Both the position numbers and the translations under genes were made by a program. Of a stretch of DNA of 64,000 bases, positions 50,661 through 58,693 are shown piece after piece (positions within the stretch are counted from its first letter, which is position 1; every line of letters begins with the position of its first letter). Source of the stretch: Neorhizobium sp. NCHU2750 (lineage in GTDB: Bacteria > Pseudomonadota > Alphaproteobacteria > Rhizobiales > Rhizobiaceae); the NCBI RefSeq assembly GCF_003597675.1, contig NZ_CP030827.1, forward strand, positions 2,852,001 to 2,916,000, in the 5' to 3' direction. A model generated the notes under the pieces. The model did no database searches, was not told where the DNA came from, and saw only the letters and a program-made list of their open reading frames with translations.

Positions 50661-50923
50661 GCCTGTTGCTCCAAGCAGATGCCCACGCAGAGATAGATAC
50701 ACTCGTCGCAGATGAAGTTGTTCGTTGGTCCGGCAATCAGCTTGCGGACCTCGTGCTGGCTCTTTCCGCAGAACGAGCAATGAAGAACCGTTTCTGGCTT
50801 TGCCTTCAGCTTTTTCAACTCGGCTTCGGCCACCTCGGCTCTCCGCTCGGCCTCGATTTTCTCACGCATCGCGTCGAGTAGCTGCTGCTGTCGGCGATCG
50901 CGCTCCTTTCTGCTGAAAATCAT
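50657..50923 (-). CDS. Stand-alone ClpX zinc-binding-domain protein
   Basis: An 88-aa protein from ATG 50923 (GGAGGGCGGC upstream). Residues ~1-45 are a charged coil ([24 protein letters not shown]); residues ~46-88 match the N-terminal zinc domain of ClpX nearly letter for letter: [18 protein letters not shown], then ICDECIYLC. In ClpX this C4 domain dimerises and binds adaptors and substrates. No AAA+ part follows, so it may titrate adaptors, act as a decoy subunit, or recruit ClpXP to a phage partner. Confidence 0.85.
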   Translation of the reverse strand: MIFSRKERDRRQQQLLDAMREKIEAERRAEVAEAELKKLKAKPETVLHCSFCGKSQHEVRKLIAGPTNNFICDECIYLCVGICLEQQA

Positions 50924-51075
50924 GCCGCCCTCCCCACCTGCCGGCGCTTCTTGCGCCTTGAGCGCACCTCTGTCGGCAAAGGCCCAACAGGGTGAACTCT
51001 TGGTGGGTTCTTCATCGGCGCCCCACACCAGTACGGGCCGCGTGGTTTCGTCGGAAAAGGGATGACCTTGCTCAT
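50920..51075 (-). CDS. Small Pro/Arg-rich phage protein
   Basis: A 51-aa frame ([20 protein letters not shown]...[15 protein letters not shown]) lying exactly between the replication initiator and zinc-domain genes, with ATGA overlaps at both ends. Strongly basic C-terminus suggests nucleic-acid contact. Too short for most gene callers, but the double overlap makes translation likely. Confidence 0.72.
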   Translation of the reverse strand: MSKVIPFPTKPRGPYWCGAPMKNPPRVHPVGPLPTEVRSRRKKRRQVGRAA

Positions 51076-51917
51076 GCTGCTTGCTCCCACTCGCGCCAGT
51101 TAGCGCCGTCTTCGGGTTGGATGAGATTTGCCGGGACGATGCAGCCTGGCTTGCCTGGTGCTGGGCCCCATTTGGTGGAGGCCCATTTGCCCTCGCGCCG
51201 GCCATATGTGAGGCGCTTCGTCCACGTAGCCTCGTCGACGACGGCTGGCGAGACCGATGCAGTCTCTGCAGCGTTGTTCCAGCTTTCGCCGTTGAGGAAT
51301 TTCGATGCATGCCGAATGAACCGGGGCTCGCTGCCGGCCACCTCGGCAGCGAATGCGCGAAGGCCGGCCATGATCGTGTCGAGGGAGGCAACGCCGCGAG
51401 CCTTGAGGAACGCTTTCAGAGCATCCTTCTTTTCGACCTTGCGAGGATAGGCAGGCCAGAACGTTTCGTTGAATTCAGCTTCAAGAGCTTTTTTCTTCGA
51501 AAGGGCCTCATTCACCTTCGCGGCCGGAGGCTGCGATGAGGAAGAATCTTTATCTTCTGTATCTGTCTCTGTCTCTGGTCTAGCATCCGCTTGCGGAGCG
51601 CTATCGTCCGCTTGCGCTGGTCTAGCATCTGCTAGCGTATTTTCGAGAAAACCGCATGAAATCAATGGCTCAAGATTTGGCGTCGCATCAAGATACGCAA
51701 CGCGCTTGAGGTAAGCCGGATTGTTCGGAACGAAGCCATTATTCCGGGACGCGACCAGCATGCACACAACTGCTAGCAGCTTGCTAGCATCGTCTACGGA
51801 AACCCAATCCTCGCTAGCGAGAAGAGCGAAATGCAGCTTGATCCACGGTGGATTTCTATCCTTGTAATGCTGGAATTGCTCCCAATTCCGCACCTTGAGT
51901 TGAGGGGCTTGGGCCAT
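51072..51917 (-). CDS. Phage replication initiator/helicase loader-like protein
   Basis: A 281-aa protein. The N-terminal ~95 residues ([21 protein letters not shown], then [20 protein letters not shown]) form a winged-helix domain seen in phage replisome organisers. A Glu/Asp/Ser-rich linker follows (~100-140), then a helical domain with [21 protein letters not shown] and [17 protein letters not shown], found in DnaT/lambda O-type loaders. It lies two genes after the DnaB helicase, its probable partner; the origin may be in or near this gene. Confidence 0.8.
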   Translation of the reverse strand: MAQAPQLKVRNWEQFQHYKDRNPPWIKLHFALLASEDWVSVDDASKLLAVVCMLVASRNNGFVPNNPAYLKRVAYLDATPNLEPLISCGFLENTLADARPAQADDSAPQADARPETETDTEDKDSSSSQPPAAKVNEALSKKKALEAEFNETFWPAYPRKVEKKDALKAFLKARGVASLDTIMAGLRAFAAEVAGSEPRFIRHASKFLNGESWNNAAETASVSPAVVDEATWTKRLTYGRREGKWASTKWGPAPGKPGCIVPANLIQPEDGANWREWEQAA

Positions 51918-52141
51918 TAGTCGTCACCGCTCTGGTTCGCGACATCGACAATCTTCCGAGCAACATCAATCGCCTTCTCTAGCGGGATGACGACGAAGAC
52001 ATCTTCATTTTCGATGTATGGGTCAGCCTGCCGCCTGATGACGATATCGCCATCATCGTTTTCGTAGACGGCGATCGCATCTTGGGAGCGAACGATTATG
52101 TCGCCCGCTTTAGCTGCTTCATTCCAATCAAAGTCTGACAT
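51917..52141 (-). CDS. Small acidic phage protein
   Basis: A 74-aa acidic protein (MSDFDWNEAAKAGDIIVRSQDAIAVYEN...) joined to the helicase gene by TGATG and to the initiator gene by a one-base overlap. Likely a small beta protein; unknown role in replication. Confidence 0.7.
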   Translation of the reverse strand: MSDFDWNEAAKAGDIIVRSQDAIAVYENDDGDIVIRRQADPYIENEDVFVVIPLEKAIDVARKIVDVANQSGDD

Positions 52142-53589
52142 CAAAAATACCTCACGGCGTTGCGAACAGCCGAAGACGCGATGTCGACGAATAGGTCGAT
52201 CGTTCGTACTGATCCGTTGCGCTGCTTTGCGATGATGAATTCGAGCTTGTTCTCGCACTCGGCGAGCTTATCCAGGCGCTCCATATCGGCGTCTGGGTCT
52301 TTCCCCTTCTGGTGGGCGAGGTAGTAGGCCTCCCGGTAGAGGAAGGCGACCGTATCGGCGTCCTGCTCAAGAGAGCCAGAATCGCGCAGGTCGGCCAACA
52401 TCGGCCGCTTGTCTTCCCGGCTCTCGATACCGCGGCTGAGCTGGGATAGCGCCACCATCGCGATATTGTTTTCGCGGGCGATCTGGCGAAGGCCAAACGA
52501 TATTTCAGACACCTCGTTGTTGCGGTTGCCGGAGTATCTCGACGAAGCAGATAGAAGCTGCAAGTAATCCACGATCAGAAGGTCGATCGTCTTGCCGCCT
52601 TGAGCGGCGACATCCTGCATCCGGTCGAGCTTTACCCGCAGGTCGGCGATCGAAAGACTGGGCTGCTCTTCGATCCACAGAGGGAGCTTATTGAAATCCT
52701 GCTTGGCGGCGACAATTGCTTCGAAGTCGTTCTCGTTGACGCGACCAGTGATAAGGTCGTTGTACGGAACCTTGATGTTCCAGTCGTAAGCGATGTCAGT
52801 AAGGGCGCGCATGGCGAGGCGGCCGGATCGCATCTCTAGCGATATGAAGCCTACACCGGCACCGGATCGCGCGGCCTTCATACCAACGCCGAGAGCAACG
52901 GCGGTCTTGCCCATGCCGGGACGAGCGCCAAGGATGACCATTTCGCCCTTGTGGATGCCGCCTGTCGCTTGATTGACGTCGGTCAGGCCCCAGGTGATGC
53001 CAGTGAGGCCTGCTCCGGATGTCATGGCCTTCTGCGTTTCTTCCAGCGCTTCGTCGGCGGCTTCTGAGAGCGAATAGCGTGTCCTGCTCCTACCTGCACC
53101 ACGCAGACCCGCTGCGACGTCATCGAGCGCACGTGTAGCGGTCCGGATCAGCGCGCCAGCATCAACCGAAGGGTCGGTAGACGCCAGACGCACCCGATCG
53201 GCCTCGATGCCGGCGGATATACGGCCCCACTGCTGAATGAGATTCGGCACGCTGTTCTTCAAGCCGCCGGCACCGCCGACGGTGTATCCTGCCAGACCGG
53301 TGAGATATTCCCGAAGTGGTGCTTTGAGATCGTCGGACAGCCGCTTTACGTCCTCAGGCGTGAACATCCTAAAGACGAGGTCAAGCCTCGAAGATCCGTA
53401 TTGATCTGCCGCCATCTCAATGGCTTCGAAGATCCGTCGATGAACAGGCTGGATGAAATGCTCGGCCCGGACTGTCCCGCGAACAACGGAATGCTGTCCA
53501 GAAAGCAGAAGCGCGCCAAGCACCTCTTGCTCCAGTTCGGGAACGAAGCCGCTTTGGTCGAGATTGAGGGCGACGACGGGCAGCTGCAT
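52141..53589 (-). CDS. Replicative DNA helicase, DnaB family
   Basis: A 482-aa hexameric helicase of normal size, start MQLPVVALNLDQSG at 53589. The N-terminal domain (~10-120, ELEQEVLGALLLSG) is followed by a linker and the RecA-like motor: Walker A GARPGMGKTA, Walker B LLIVDYLQLL, sensor region IAMVALSQLSRGIESR. It is the second gene of the leftward early operon, so the phage brings its own fork helicase and does not need host DnaB. Confidence 0.93.
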   Translation of the reverse strand: MQLPVVALNLDQSGFVPELEQEVLGALLLSGQHSVVRGTVRAEHFIQPVHRRIFEAIEMAADQYGSSRLDLVFRMFTPEDVKRLSDDLKAPLREYLTGLAGYTVGGAGGLKNSVPNLIQQWGRISAGIEADRVRLASTDPSVDAGALIRTATRALDDVAAGLRGAGRSRTRYSLSEAADEALEETQKAMTSGAGLTGITWGLTDVNQATGGIHKGEMVILGARPGMGKTAVALGVGMKAARSGAGVGFISLEMRSGRLAMRALTDIAYDWNIKVPYNDLITGRVNENDFEAIVAAKQDFNKLPLWIEEQPSLSIADLRVKLDRMQDVAAQGGKTIDLLIVDYLQLLSASSRYSGNRNNEVSEISFGLRQIARENNIAMVALSQLSRGIESREDKRPMLADLRDSGSLEQDADTVAFLYREAYYLAHQKGKDPDADMERLDKLAECENKLEFIIAKQRNGSVRTIDLFVDIASSAVRNAVRYF

Positions 53590-53629
53590 TAGGCCCTCCC
53601 CTCGCACGCGTATGCATGTGCGTGGCGCA

Positions 53630-53845
53630 TCATGGGGACACCGACGGCTTAGAAGCCTGGGGCGGCTGAAGAACCAGGTTAAGGAGGAGTTTCTGATATG
53701 GCTTGCCAATCTTCTCTCCGAGCTCGAACTTGGAGATCCTGCCTTGTGAACAGCCGAGATAGTCGGCCATCTGAACCTGTGACCAGCCGCGCTTCTTTCT
53801 CACTCCTTTAAGGAATGTCCCATCAATCGGGGGCAAATCGCTCAC
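53630..53845 (-). CDS. Cro-like helix-turn-helix protein
   Basis: A 71-aa protein starting at GTG 53845 with AGGAGG 6 nt upstream. The HTH (WSQVQMADYLGCSQGRISKFELGE) fills most of the protein. Divergent from the CI-like gene with 108 bp of shared operator region; first gene of the early leftward operon. Role by position: Cro, turning down the CI promoter. Confidence 0.85.
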   Translation of the reverse strand: MSDLPPIDGTFLKGVRKKRGWSQVQMADYLGCSQGRISKFELGEKIGKPYQKLLLNLVLQPPQASKPSVSP

Positions 53846-53863
53846 TTGGAGCCTCCTGACTTG

Positions 53864-53953
53864 TTATGCGGTCAGGCAATTATGCATTAAGTATATTTCT
53901 AATTCAATCTTCGAAAATGCATTACGCGTATTTTTCTGTGCTATACGAATTTT
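53864..53953. promoter_or_regulatory. Immunity operator region with divergent promoters
   Basis: Leftward promoter: -35 TTGAAT (53907-53902), 17 nt, -10 CATAAT (53884-53879). Rightward promoter of cI: -10 TATACG (53943-53948), which would start transcription at the A of the cI ATG, i.e. a leaderless message; no SD is seen. Two copies of a TTAYGCRTAA palindrome: TTATGCATTA (53880-53889) on the leftward -10 and TTACGCGTAT (53922-53931) on the cI -35, plus a half site TTATGCG at 53864. Confidence 0.72.
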
Positions 53954-54679
53954 ATGAGCACGAACACCCCACACGAACGACTGGAAAAGGCTCGCAGATA
54001 TGCGGGTTATTATTCAGCAATCTCCGCTGCGGAAGCATTGGGGATGGCATATCCCACCTACGCGGCACACGAGAACGGCCAACGAAAGTTTGACCGGCAT
54101 GCGGAACGCTATGCGCGCTTCTTTAAGGTCTCGATCGACTGGCTGCTTGCTGGCCGCGGCCCCGGACCAGGAGAGACGGAAGCCAAGTCGACATCTGCTC
54201 CACCCGTCGCGAAGGAGCCTAGCGCAACGCTGGACAAGCTAGAACCATCGAATGCTAAAGTGGGAGAAAAGCTGGTTGGCTATGGTCAGACCATTCCTGT
54301 GTATGGGCAGGCGGTCGGCGGAATAGACGGTGAATTCATCATGAACGGCAACATATTGTTCGAAGTTCTTGCTCCTCCGGTCCTATCCCACGTCTCTGGT
54401 GCATACGGCGCTCAGGTATCAGGCGAGAGCATGTCGCCACGATATGAGGATGGCGAAATTTGCTTCGTAGACCCGACGCGCCGGGTGCGTAAAGGCGACT
54501 ATGTGATTGCCCAGATCCAAACGGAAGAGCATGGCCAGCCTTGGGCTTACGTCAAAAAATTCGTGCGTCACAATGCCGTCGAGCTTGTACTTGAACAGTT
54601 CAACCCGCCGAAGGAGCTACGCTTTCCAGCGGACTCTGTGGTCAGTGTCCATTTTATCGCCTTGGCGGGCGCCGCTTGA
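53954..54679 (+). CDS. CI-like repressor with S24 peptidase domain
   Basis: A 241-aa repressor. Residues ~1-70 are an HTH domain (AEALGMAYPTYAAHENGQR); residues ~120-235 are a LexA/CI-type S24 autoprotease with SGESMSPRYEDGE (Ser nucleophile) and AYVKKFVRH (catalytic Lys); the self-cleavage site is probably in VYGQAVGGIDG. RecA-stimulated cleavage would link induction to DNA damage. It is divergent from the Cro-like gene and upstream of the rightward operon. Confidence 0.9.
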   Translation: MSTNTPHERLEKARRYAGYYSAISAAEALGMAYPTYAAHENGQRKFDRHAERYARFFKVSIDWLLAGRGPGPGETEAKSTSAPPVAKEPSATLDKLEPSNAKVGEKLVGYGQTIPVYGQAVGGIDGEFIMNGNILFEVLAPPVLSHVSGAYGAQVSGESMSPRYEDGEICFVDPTRRVRKGDYVIAQIQTEEHGQPWAYVKKFVRHNAVELVLEQFNPPKELRFPADSVVSVHFIALAGAA

Positions 54680-54713
54680 TTTCTACATTTCGAATAATTA
54701 TCAAAATGGCAGC

Positions 54714-54741
54714 TTGACGTAAAATATTCATTGCGCATAAT
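54714..54741 (+). promoter_or_regulatory. Rightward operon promoter with third operator
   Basis: -35 TTGACG (54714-54719), 16 nt, -10 CATAAT (54736-54741). TTGCGCATAA at 54731-54740 is the third match to the TTAYGCRTAA palindrome and covers the -10, as at the leftward promoter. Repression by CI is expected. Confidence 0.75.
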
Positions 54742-54764
54742 TAGCTCCAACAACGGAGCTGAAC

Positions 54765-55100
54765 ATGATGTTGAACATCAATCCTGTACTGCATGCGATC
54801 GAGTCGCACCGCGCCTCAGTCATCGCGGACGAAGCAACATTCGACGATGCCGGCCAGTCATTCGACCAGGTCGAAAGCGATCGCACACAATCTGCCGAGA
54901 TCGAAGCATTCCGAAACTTCGTGAGGCTTCCATGCCTTACGGCAAAAGACGTGCAGAGCAAGATTGCATATCTGCTCAATGGGACCGTCGGTGACCGCGA
55001 CACCCTGCTCACTTGCCTTGATATGCCGGAGTATGGCGGAAAGGACTACGCGCTGGCGGAGCCTTTCCTTCGGTCTCTCCTGGTCGAGGGGGAGAAGTGA
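54765..55100 (+). CDS. Hypothetical protein, first gene of rightward operon
   Basis: A 111-aa acidic protein (MMLNINPVLHAIESHRASVI...), mostly helical; CGGAG 9 nt before the ATG. The C-terminal part CLTAKDVQSKIAYLLNGTVGDRDTL resembles short phage proteins of rhizobia with no known role. It lies directly behind the operator-controlled promoter and is coupled to the KilA-N gene by TGATG. Confidence 0.7.
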   Translation: MMLNINPVLHAIESHRASVIADEATFDDAGQSFDQVESDRTQSAEIEAFRNFVRLPCLTAKDVQSKIAYLLNGTVGDRDTLLTCLDMPEYGGKDYALAEPFLRSLLVEGEK

Positions 55101-55834
55101 TGACCCAGCTCGTCTATCAGGGACAAATTATCGACCTCAAAGCCGACCGCATGTCTCTCACCAGCATGTGGAAGGCCGCAGGCGAGCCTGAAAACAAGCG
55201 CCCTGCCGAATGGGCTAGGAAAGAAGGCTCCGCCTTTATCGAAGCGGTGTCTGTTTCCCTTAATATGGCCCACAGCCACATTATGAAGACGCAGCGCGGC
55301 AAGGGTGGCGCCACTTGGGCTCACTGGCAGATCGCGTTTGCTTACGCGAAGTACTTGTCCACCGAGTTCCACATGTGGTGCAACACCCAGGTTCGCGCCG
55401 TGATGGAAGGACGAGCTGCAGGTACGGCCAGCGGCTTATCGGAATACGATCGCCAGATCATCGGCAGCATTGTCAAGAACTGCACTGGCGTCATGGTCCG
55501 TGAAGCCTTGGCACCTATGGTGGCCGAACTCGCGGAAGCCAAGCACGAGCTGGAAGAGCTTCGCAGCCGGATTGAATCGCCGTCGACCTGTTCGGCCGGG
55601 GAACTTTGGGCCGAAGAAAAGTGGCCCTCAATTAGAGGCGGCACCGTCTGGCTGGGCAATCGACTGATCGAAATGGGATGCTCACCGGACTACGGCAGCA
55701 GATCAAAGCTCGGTGGGCGCTGGCGCCGTCTTTTTGATGCGGGGAAAGCCCGCGCAGCTATCCGTAACGGCCTCGGGTTTCGTGTCGAGCGCTACATCGC
55801 CGAAAGCATCGGCCAGAAAAAATTCAAGCTGTGA
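55100..55834 (+). CDS. KilA-N domain protein (antirepressor-like)
   Basis: A 244-aa protein. Residues ~1-110 are a KilA-N DNA-binding domain: SLTSMWKAAGEPENKRPAEW, then GKGGATWAHWQIAFAYAKYL and STEFHMWCNTQVRAV. A helical linker leads to a C-terminal domain (LWAEEKWPSIRGGTVWLGNRL) like phage antirepressor tails. GGAG lies 5 nt before ATG 55100. It is under the CI-controlled promoter and so is probably made on induction. Confidence 0.85.
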   Translation: MTQLVYQGQIIDLKADRMSLTSMWKAAGEPENKRPAEWARKEGSAFIEAVSVSLNMAHSHIMKTQRGKGGATWAHWQIAFAYAKYLSTEFHMWCNTQVRAVMEGRAAGTASGLSEYDRQIIGSIVKNCTGVMVREALAPMVAELAEAKHELEELRSRIESPSTCSAGELWAEEKWPSIRGGTVWLGNRLIEMGCSPDYGSRSKLGGRWRRLFDAGKARAAIRNGLGFRVERYIAESIGQKKFKL

Positions 55835-55845
55835 AAGAGACCGAC

Positions 55846-56289
55846 ATGACCAAATCAAAATTTCTAGCGACGGCTGAAATCAACGGCAAGCCGGTTTCGT
55901 TTTTCACACCGCCGCACGACGAACCGGATTTCCTTTGGGTTGACATAGAAGAGCTGGCTGGAGCCTTTTTGCCCGAAGCTGACGCTAAGCGCATGGTGCA
56001 GCACGCGCAGAATTTATTCCCTGGACAGCGTAGCGTTGCCACGGCAACGAACGGGGATCGGATCGCGACTATAGCATGCCACTCAATGGCACAGGGGTTT
56101 TGCGGATTCATCGATCATCTGAACGGCCATAACGTCGAAGAGGATGGTGCCATGCATGGGCCGGCGCACATAGCATACTGCTTTGCCAGCGCGGACATGG
56201 AAATCGAACATCGGCCAAAGTCGTTCGAGGAGATATTTGCGGCGTTCAAAAACAATGGCGGCCCCTTCATGCGCGGCCTGCGTGAGTGA
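55846..56289 (+). CDS. Hypothetical phage protein
   Basis: A 147-aa protein from ATG 55846 (MTKSKFLATAEINGKPVSFF), with AAAGAGA upstream; a GTG at 55831 overlapping the KilA-N stop is an alternative. The N-terminal half (TPPHDEPDFLWVDIEELAGAF) resembles phage antirepressor N-domains (BRO/P22AR-like), where such a segment reads a small peptide or DNA. No firm family. Confidence 0.65.
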   Translation: MTKSKFLATAEINGKPVSFFTPPHDEPDFLWVDIEELAGAFLPEADAKRMVQHAQNLFPGQRSVATATNGDRIATIACHSMAQGFCGFIDHLNGHNVEEDGAMHGPAHIAYCFASADMEIEHRPKSFEEIFAAFKNNGGPFMRGLRE

Positions 56290-56320
56290 GGGCGTGATGC
56301 GTCAGTTTTTCAATCCATCA

Positions 56321-56851
56321 CTAGCCGACGGCGTTTTTCCCGCGATAGAAGGCTGTAAGCTTCGCCAATTGCTCGACGCGCCTTTCTTGAGGCTCGCGCT
56401 TCGTGTCAATGAAGTTGGCTTCGATGCGCTCGACGCTGTCACCGAAAGCTTCTCTGATCGCCTTCAGGTGGGTAAGCGCCTCGTCCCAGCTCTGCGGCAC
56501 GCCTTCACCGTCCAAGAGAATGTAAGCGGTGTTCTCGTCCGTGAACTGGCGGGTAGCCCACTCTTCCCAGCCTTGAGCAATGCGAGCACTATCAGATCCC
56601 TGCCTTTCGTAGGCTTCTTGAAAGCGCTTAAGGGTCCGGTTGGATTCCATAAGAGCTTGATTTTGGGTCTTCAGATCCGCGATTTCCTTCATCAGCTTTA
56701 TGAGTTCTTCGTCGACGCCGTCAAAGCTGTATTTAAGACGCTCGACTATCTCACCGTTCATGGAACGATTGTTCCTGCCAGATGCATTCGTCAGCCTATC
56801 GCGCAGCGCCACTGGCAAACGCAAGGTTATCCGAGTTTCAGCATCAACCAT
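56321..56851 (-). CDS. Arc-like ribbon-helix-helix repressor with coiled-coil extension
   Basis: A 176-aa protein. Residues ~1-48 form an Arc-type RHH (RITLRLPVALRDRLTNASGRNNRSMNGEIVERL); residues ~50-90 are a coiled coil (ELIKLMKEIADLKTQNQALM) and the C-terminal ~85 residues are unassigned. It is divergent from a 54-aa RHH gene across 110 bp with three tandem operators, as Arc and Mnt are paired in the P22 immI region. Confidence 0.85.
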   Translation of the reverse strand: MVDAETRITLRLPVALRDRLTNASGRNNRSMNGEIVERLKYSFDGVDEELIKLMKEIADLKTQNQALMESNRTLKRFQEAYERQGSDSARIAQGWEEWATRQFTDENTAYILLDGEGVPQSWDEALTHLKAIREAFGDSVERIEANFIDTKREPQERRVEQLAKLTAFYRGKNAVG

Positions 56852-56884
56852 TATCGACCCCTGTAAGAATTCACAGGCTCGATA

Positions 56885-56939
56885 GCACTATTTTGGTGCT
56901 ATGTCTTGACACTAAAATGGTGCGACACTAATGTGGTGT
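56885..56939. promoter_or_regulatory. Three tandem operators of the RHH pair
   Basis: Three 15-bp sites with consensus RCACTA-N3/4-GGTGY: GCACTATTTTGGTGC (56885-56899), ACACTAAAATGGTGC (56909-56923), ACACTAATGTGGTGT (56925-56939). The first has outer arms ATAGCAC/GTGCTAT. A promoter for the 54-aa gene (TTGACA 56906-56911, 17 nt, TAATGT) lies under sites two and three. Confidence 0.8.
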
Positions 56940-56961
56940 CATTAACCTTAACGAGGACGAA

Positions 56962-57126
56962 ATGTCGAGGGTTACAACTTCACTGCGGCTTCCAATCGAC
57001 CTCAAGCTTTTCGTCGATCAGGAAGCTGAGAAAAACGGAAGTTCGCAGAATAGCGAAATCATTCGGGCAGTCCGCGAGCGGATGGATCGATTGACGAAGG
57101 AAACGCCGGCATCGGCCGGAGAATAG
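56962..57126 (+). CDS. Small ribbon-helix-helix protein (Arc/Mnt-like)
   Basis: A 54-aa protein: MSRVTTSLRLPIDLKLFVDQ, then NGSSQNSEIIRAVRERMDRL. This is a complete RHH fold with the DNA-contact strand TTSLRLP. AACGAGGA precedes the ATG. It is divergent from the Arc-like repressor gene and heads the rightward unit towards the integrase. Confidence 0.85.
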   Translation: MSRVTTSLRLPIDLKLFVDQEAEKNGSSQNSEIIRAVRERMDRLTKETPASAGE

Positions 57127-57200
57127 CAGCAGGCGGGGCGAGTGTTTGGCGACCTTCCCCGCCGCTGCGTAGTCATCAACAGAACAGAAGGAACTGCCTG

Positions 57201-57521
57201 ATGAGCGATCACCGGGATAGCACAACTGCGCCTAAAAGCATAGGCGAACTAAGCGCGAACGTTGTTTCGCAGCTCGAATTGATCCGAGGCTTTCGCAACC
57301 TGGAACACCAGATCTGCTGCCTCACCCACATGAGCAACATTCTTGGCGATCTGCTTGATCATGCGATGGTTGATCGGACGGGTGATCGCAAGCCGGACGA
57401 TGCCTTCCACATTCTCCTTAGCGCCGATGAAGTCGACCAGCTGGCATTCGCGTGGAATGACGTCAGCTATCGTGCCAGACTTCTCGAAAACGCATTCTTT
57501 GCTATTGGGAAGGACATGTGA
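57201..57521 (+). CDS. Hypothetical phage protein
   Basis: A 106-aa helical protein (ELIRGFRNLEHQICCLTHMSN...) with AAGGA upstream. Sits between the RHH gene and a 224-aa unknown, with a TGATG junction to the latter. No family recognised; the sequence is balanced and codon use looks like that of its neighbours. Confidence 0.7.
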   Translation: MSDHRDSTTAPKSIGELSANVVSQLELIRGFRNLEHQICCLTHMSNILGDLLDHAMVDRTGDRKPDDAFHILLSADEVDQLAFAWNDVSYRARLLENAFFAIGKDM

Positions 57522-58195
57522 TGATCCTCTCTGACAAGCTTAACGACGCCATCGCCCGATACCTTTGCGCTGAGCAGCAGGTGAACGATCTGCCTTTCTC
57601 TATCGAAGGGACACCTGAAGAAGGCGAGTTCCATGCTTCAATCGCGGCGATCGAGGATGGTGAGCATGTTGCCACGACCGCGGCTAGCGCATTGGCGGCC
57701 CTTCGCCTCCTACAGAAAGAGGCGCGCGCCTTTGCCGGCAGCAAAATGTCTGAGGCGCTGATCGAAGGAGCGATGGCATATTTCGAGCAGATTGAAGTTC
57801 GAAGCTCCGGCGCCCTTAACCGTTCGTTGGAGATGATCGAACGGTTCCCGCCGCTGGCCGAGGTACGCGGCACCGGACACCTCGCCCTGTTCGATGCGTT
57901 GAATGGCTGCATCGATCTCGTAGGGGGCATCATGGAGCGCCCTCAATGCGGTAATAATTACCGTCTGAATTCAGCCGGCAAGTATCTAGAGGCGATCCAA
58001 ACATTCCTCATGCACGAGCTGCAACGGGCGATGTTGTCAGCGGAACAAGGCGCCGAGGACGAAGGCGACGGGAAGTATTTCCGGCTTCGCGCTGTTCTGC
58101 AGTTCAAAGCATCTCTGGCTGAGCTATCCACCGAACAGCTTCAGGAGGTTATTGCCTGGATCGATGAGCGCGATGAAGGGAGAAAGGAAGCATGA
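57521..58195 (+). CDS. Hypothetical phage protein
   Basis: A 224-aa mostly helical protein (ILSDKLNDAIARYLCAEQQV; AASALAALRLLQKEARAFAG), ATG 57521 overlapping the previous stop. The C-terminal segment ends LSTEQLQEVIAWIDERDEG. Part of the integrase-proximal operon; function unknown. Confidence 0.7.
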   Translation: MILSDKLNDAIARYLCAEQQVNDLPFSIEGTPEEGEFHASIAAIEDGEHVATTAASALAALRLLQKEARAFAGSKMSEALIEGAMAYFEQIEVRSSGALNRSLEMIERFPPLAEVRGTGHLALFDALNGCIDLVGGIMERPQCGNNYRLNSAGKYLEAIQTFLMHELQRAMLSAEQGAEDEGDGKYFRLRAVLQFKASLAELSTEQLQEVIAWIDERDEGRKEA

Positions 58196-58473
58196 GCGAC
58201 CTTTGGAGAATTCCAGCGCTGAATATTTCCGTCGATCAGGGCAAGTTTGAGCCTTCCGACCTCTTCTATGCGTTGAATGACCTTCATCATCTCACAATGA
58301 TGGCAAGGAAGTTCATGGAAGATATGAACTATCCTGAGGGCGAGGCTGGCGCAAATATGCACATGCTCTCCGGTGTTCTGAAAATCATATCCGATGACGT
58401 CTGCATGATCCGTGAAGGGGCATCGGTGTTCGACGGTAGCTGGAAAATGGGCCTTGCGGAGGATCCGCGATGA
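58192..58473 (+). CDS. Hypothetical phage protein
   Basis: A 93-aa protein (MSDLWRIPALNISVDQGKFE) with ATGA overlaps at both ends. Met-rich helices (HHLTMMARKFMEDMN, NMHMLSGVLKIISDDV). Unknown function, likely expressed with its neighbours. Confidence 0.7.
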   Translation: MSDLWRIPALNISVDQGKFEPSDLFYALNDLHHLTMMARKFMEDMNYPEGEAGANMHMLSGVLKIISDDVCMIREGASVFDGSWKMGLAEDPR

Positions 58474-58691
58474 GCAAGACATCCACCATTCACCCGATGC
58501 TTCAAACGCAAGTCGCAAACGCAAGCATCAGAGCCGTGCAGATTGCCGCCGTGGCGAAACATTTAGCCGACTTGATGCGAGAAGTTCACGGCGGCCGGTG
58601 GAGAACGGTAATCAGTCACGACACCGGCTTCGTGCTGATAAATCAGGACCTATCCGACCCTGTGGATAAGTCGAATAGTGGGGAGAACTGA
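58470..58691 (+). CDS. Small phage protein
   Basis: A 73-aa protein (MSKTSTIHPMLQTQVANASIR) with a central helix and short beta hairpin (WRTVISHDTGFVLINQDL). ATGA overlap with the upstream gene. Unknown function. Confidence 0.68.
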   Translation: MSKTSTIHPMLQTQVANASIRAVQIAAVAKHLADLMREVHGGRWRTVISHDTGFVLINQDLSDPVDKSNSGEN

Positions 58692-58693
58692 TC

